From the NCBI GenBank assembly GCA_020091685.1, contig CM034607.1, forward strand, positions 33,601,005 through 33,665,004: a stretch of DNA of 64,000 nucleotides, read 5' to 3'. Positions 62,671 through 64,000 of this stretch are shown here, piece after piece (the first letter of the stretch is position 1; every line of letters begins with the position of its first letter). Below the pieces are notes generated by a model. It had not been told where the DNA came from, ran no database searches, and worked only from the letters and a program-made list of their open reading frames with translations. The DNA is from Lutjanus erythropterus. Taxonomy: Eukaryota > Chordata > Actinopteri > Lutjaniformes > Lutjanidae. Position numbers and translations under genes: made by a program.

Positions 62671-64000
62671 CAGAAAGCCTTTTTAACACTTGGTTAATGT
62701 TAGGAAATGGTTGTAATTTTGGTTTGTTAAGGCACCAAAAATACATGAATAGGTATGTGACGCAGGTATCATTACGTACAATAAATTTTTAATAACATTT
62801 TGGTTGACCTCACCTCCTCCAGATGCTAATGGACTCCGTGTGTCTGTATGAGTCACTGAGGTGCGGTGACAAAATATTTAATGAATTAGTAATAAGTATG
62901 GGCTGCCCAGGTTTAAGCAGGTCTAAAACTGAAATTTATATGTTCCTATATATTCTTTAACTTGTGAGACAGCTGGATTCAGGAGATCACAAGGTCACGT
63001 GAGACTTGATCTCGCCAGACCTCAAGTTATAAACTTTGATTTTATTGGCTGAAGTTGCCCGTGTTTGATGTGATAGACAGATGGTTCATCCAGTCACCTG
63101 CCACGTGTTTTTTTGAAAGTGCCTGCCCTTTTCCAAACAGTTTCTAAGGACGATTTCACAGAAGCATCTATGTGACAAACCACATGATGTGTCAGGTTAA
63201 TATATTTTTCCATAGATTGTGTTTTGACTCTCTCCACTGGAATAATCATTTATCAATCAGCTGACTGGTTCTGTTTATTTGTTAGTACGTTGGACTGCTA
63301 CTAATTTCCTTATTTTGATGTGTATTTGATGCCTTTCCTTTTTTTGCCTTCCTTTTTCAATCCTCTGTGAAACTGCCCGCACACTAGTAGCCAAACATCA
63401 TGTGGACGTTCACATGGACATGCATTGCTAAGATGAGGCACAGTAAATACTGCATTTCTGGAGCTGGGTTGTTTTTCCAACTTCGATGTGTTCATGAGCT
63501 TTTAATTTATATGTGGAAAAAACATGGACACTATTAAAGGTGGGGGAGGGTTGAGGAGGGTAGCTGAGACTAGCGTTCAAGTGACCTGCTGCTATCTAAG
63601 TCTGCTTATCTGGGTTAATGCCAATAAATCCAGATCAGTCTGTGTGGACAGCAACTAATTAACAATCACAACCAGTTTACAAATTAAATATGTAGAAAAA
63701 ATGATATGCAACCAAAACAACCAAACATTTCCCTTTATTGCCGTATTTCTGTGTATATATATATCAACAGATAACTCGGCAAGTCATGTACTAAACTTTT
63801 CCCCAATTTGTGGGGGAATTGGCAGGAAATCCGGTGAGGAACTCATCTTTCCTCTCTGTCTTCACAAAGATCGACCAGATAGGACCAGGCTTAGTGAAGA
63901 CCAGTTCATGCAACCCATCCAAGGTGTTTCGTTGCAGTCTATCTTGGCTTAGAAAGAAGCAAATTAACTGGTGCCAAAAAACTGAAAGCTTGAAAACAAA

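Larger units (their letters stand above)
53801..64000. other. Interval upstream of il11, no gene recognised
   Basis: Ten kilobases without an exon I can defend on either strand. Contents are the repeats listed separately plus unassigned A/T-rich DNA. Confidence 0.6.

Overview
The window looks like a gene-sparse nuclear segment from a ray-finned fish, probably a percomorph teleost. The proteins are vertebrate, split into short exons with GT-AG introns. The spacers are packed with (CA)n tracts and dispersed repeat families that I associate with spiny-rayed fish (from memory, no database search). Exons below were joined by hand by matching splice sites, phase and family similarity. No retrovirus-like element was recognised.

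Layout: (1) Positions 1-9,930, minus strand: an epsin-type clathrin adaptor with an N-terminal ENTH domain and a C-terminal region dominated by about 30 DPF motifs. The gene runs off the left edge, so its 3' end is missing. Its 5' leader holds a spliced 45-codon upstream ORF. (2) 11,220-19,010, plus strand: necap1, complete in eight coding exons, ending in the AP-2-binding W-x-x-F tail. These two endocytic genes stand head to head, about 1.3 kb apart. (3) 19,010-29,680: gene-poor, repeat-rich DNA. (4) 29,685-37,550, minus strand: an SBK-family protein kinase with intact catalytic motifs. Its glycine-loop exon is preceded by a (TG)n tract that forms almost the entire 3' splice-site tract. (5) 40,370-53,800, minus strand: interleukin-11 (202 aa). 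A seven-nucleotide first coding exon lies 9 kb upstream, beside a TATA box and an AP-1 site. (6) 53,800-64,000: no gene recognised; several transposon remnants, including a decayed Tc1/mariner copy.

The epsin and NECAP1 both serve AP-2/clathrin endocytosis and bind the AP-2 appendage through DPF/W-type and WxxF-type motifs. The SBK kinase and IL-11 have no obvious link to that pathway. In human, IL11, SBK2/SBK3 and EPN1 lie close together on 19q13.42, so part of this gene order is probably old vertebrate synteny. The most unusual item is the DPF-repeat epsin. The most testable regulatory points are the SBK microsatellite acceptor and the distant il11 first exon.
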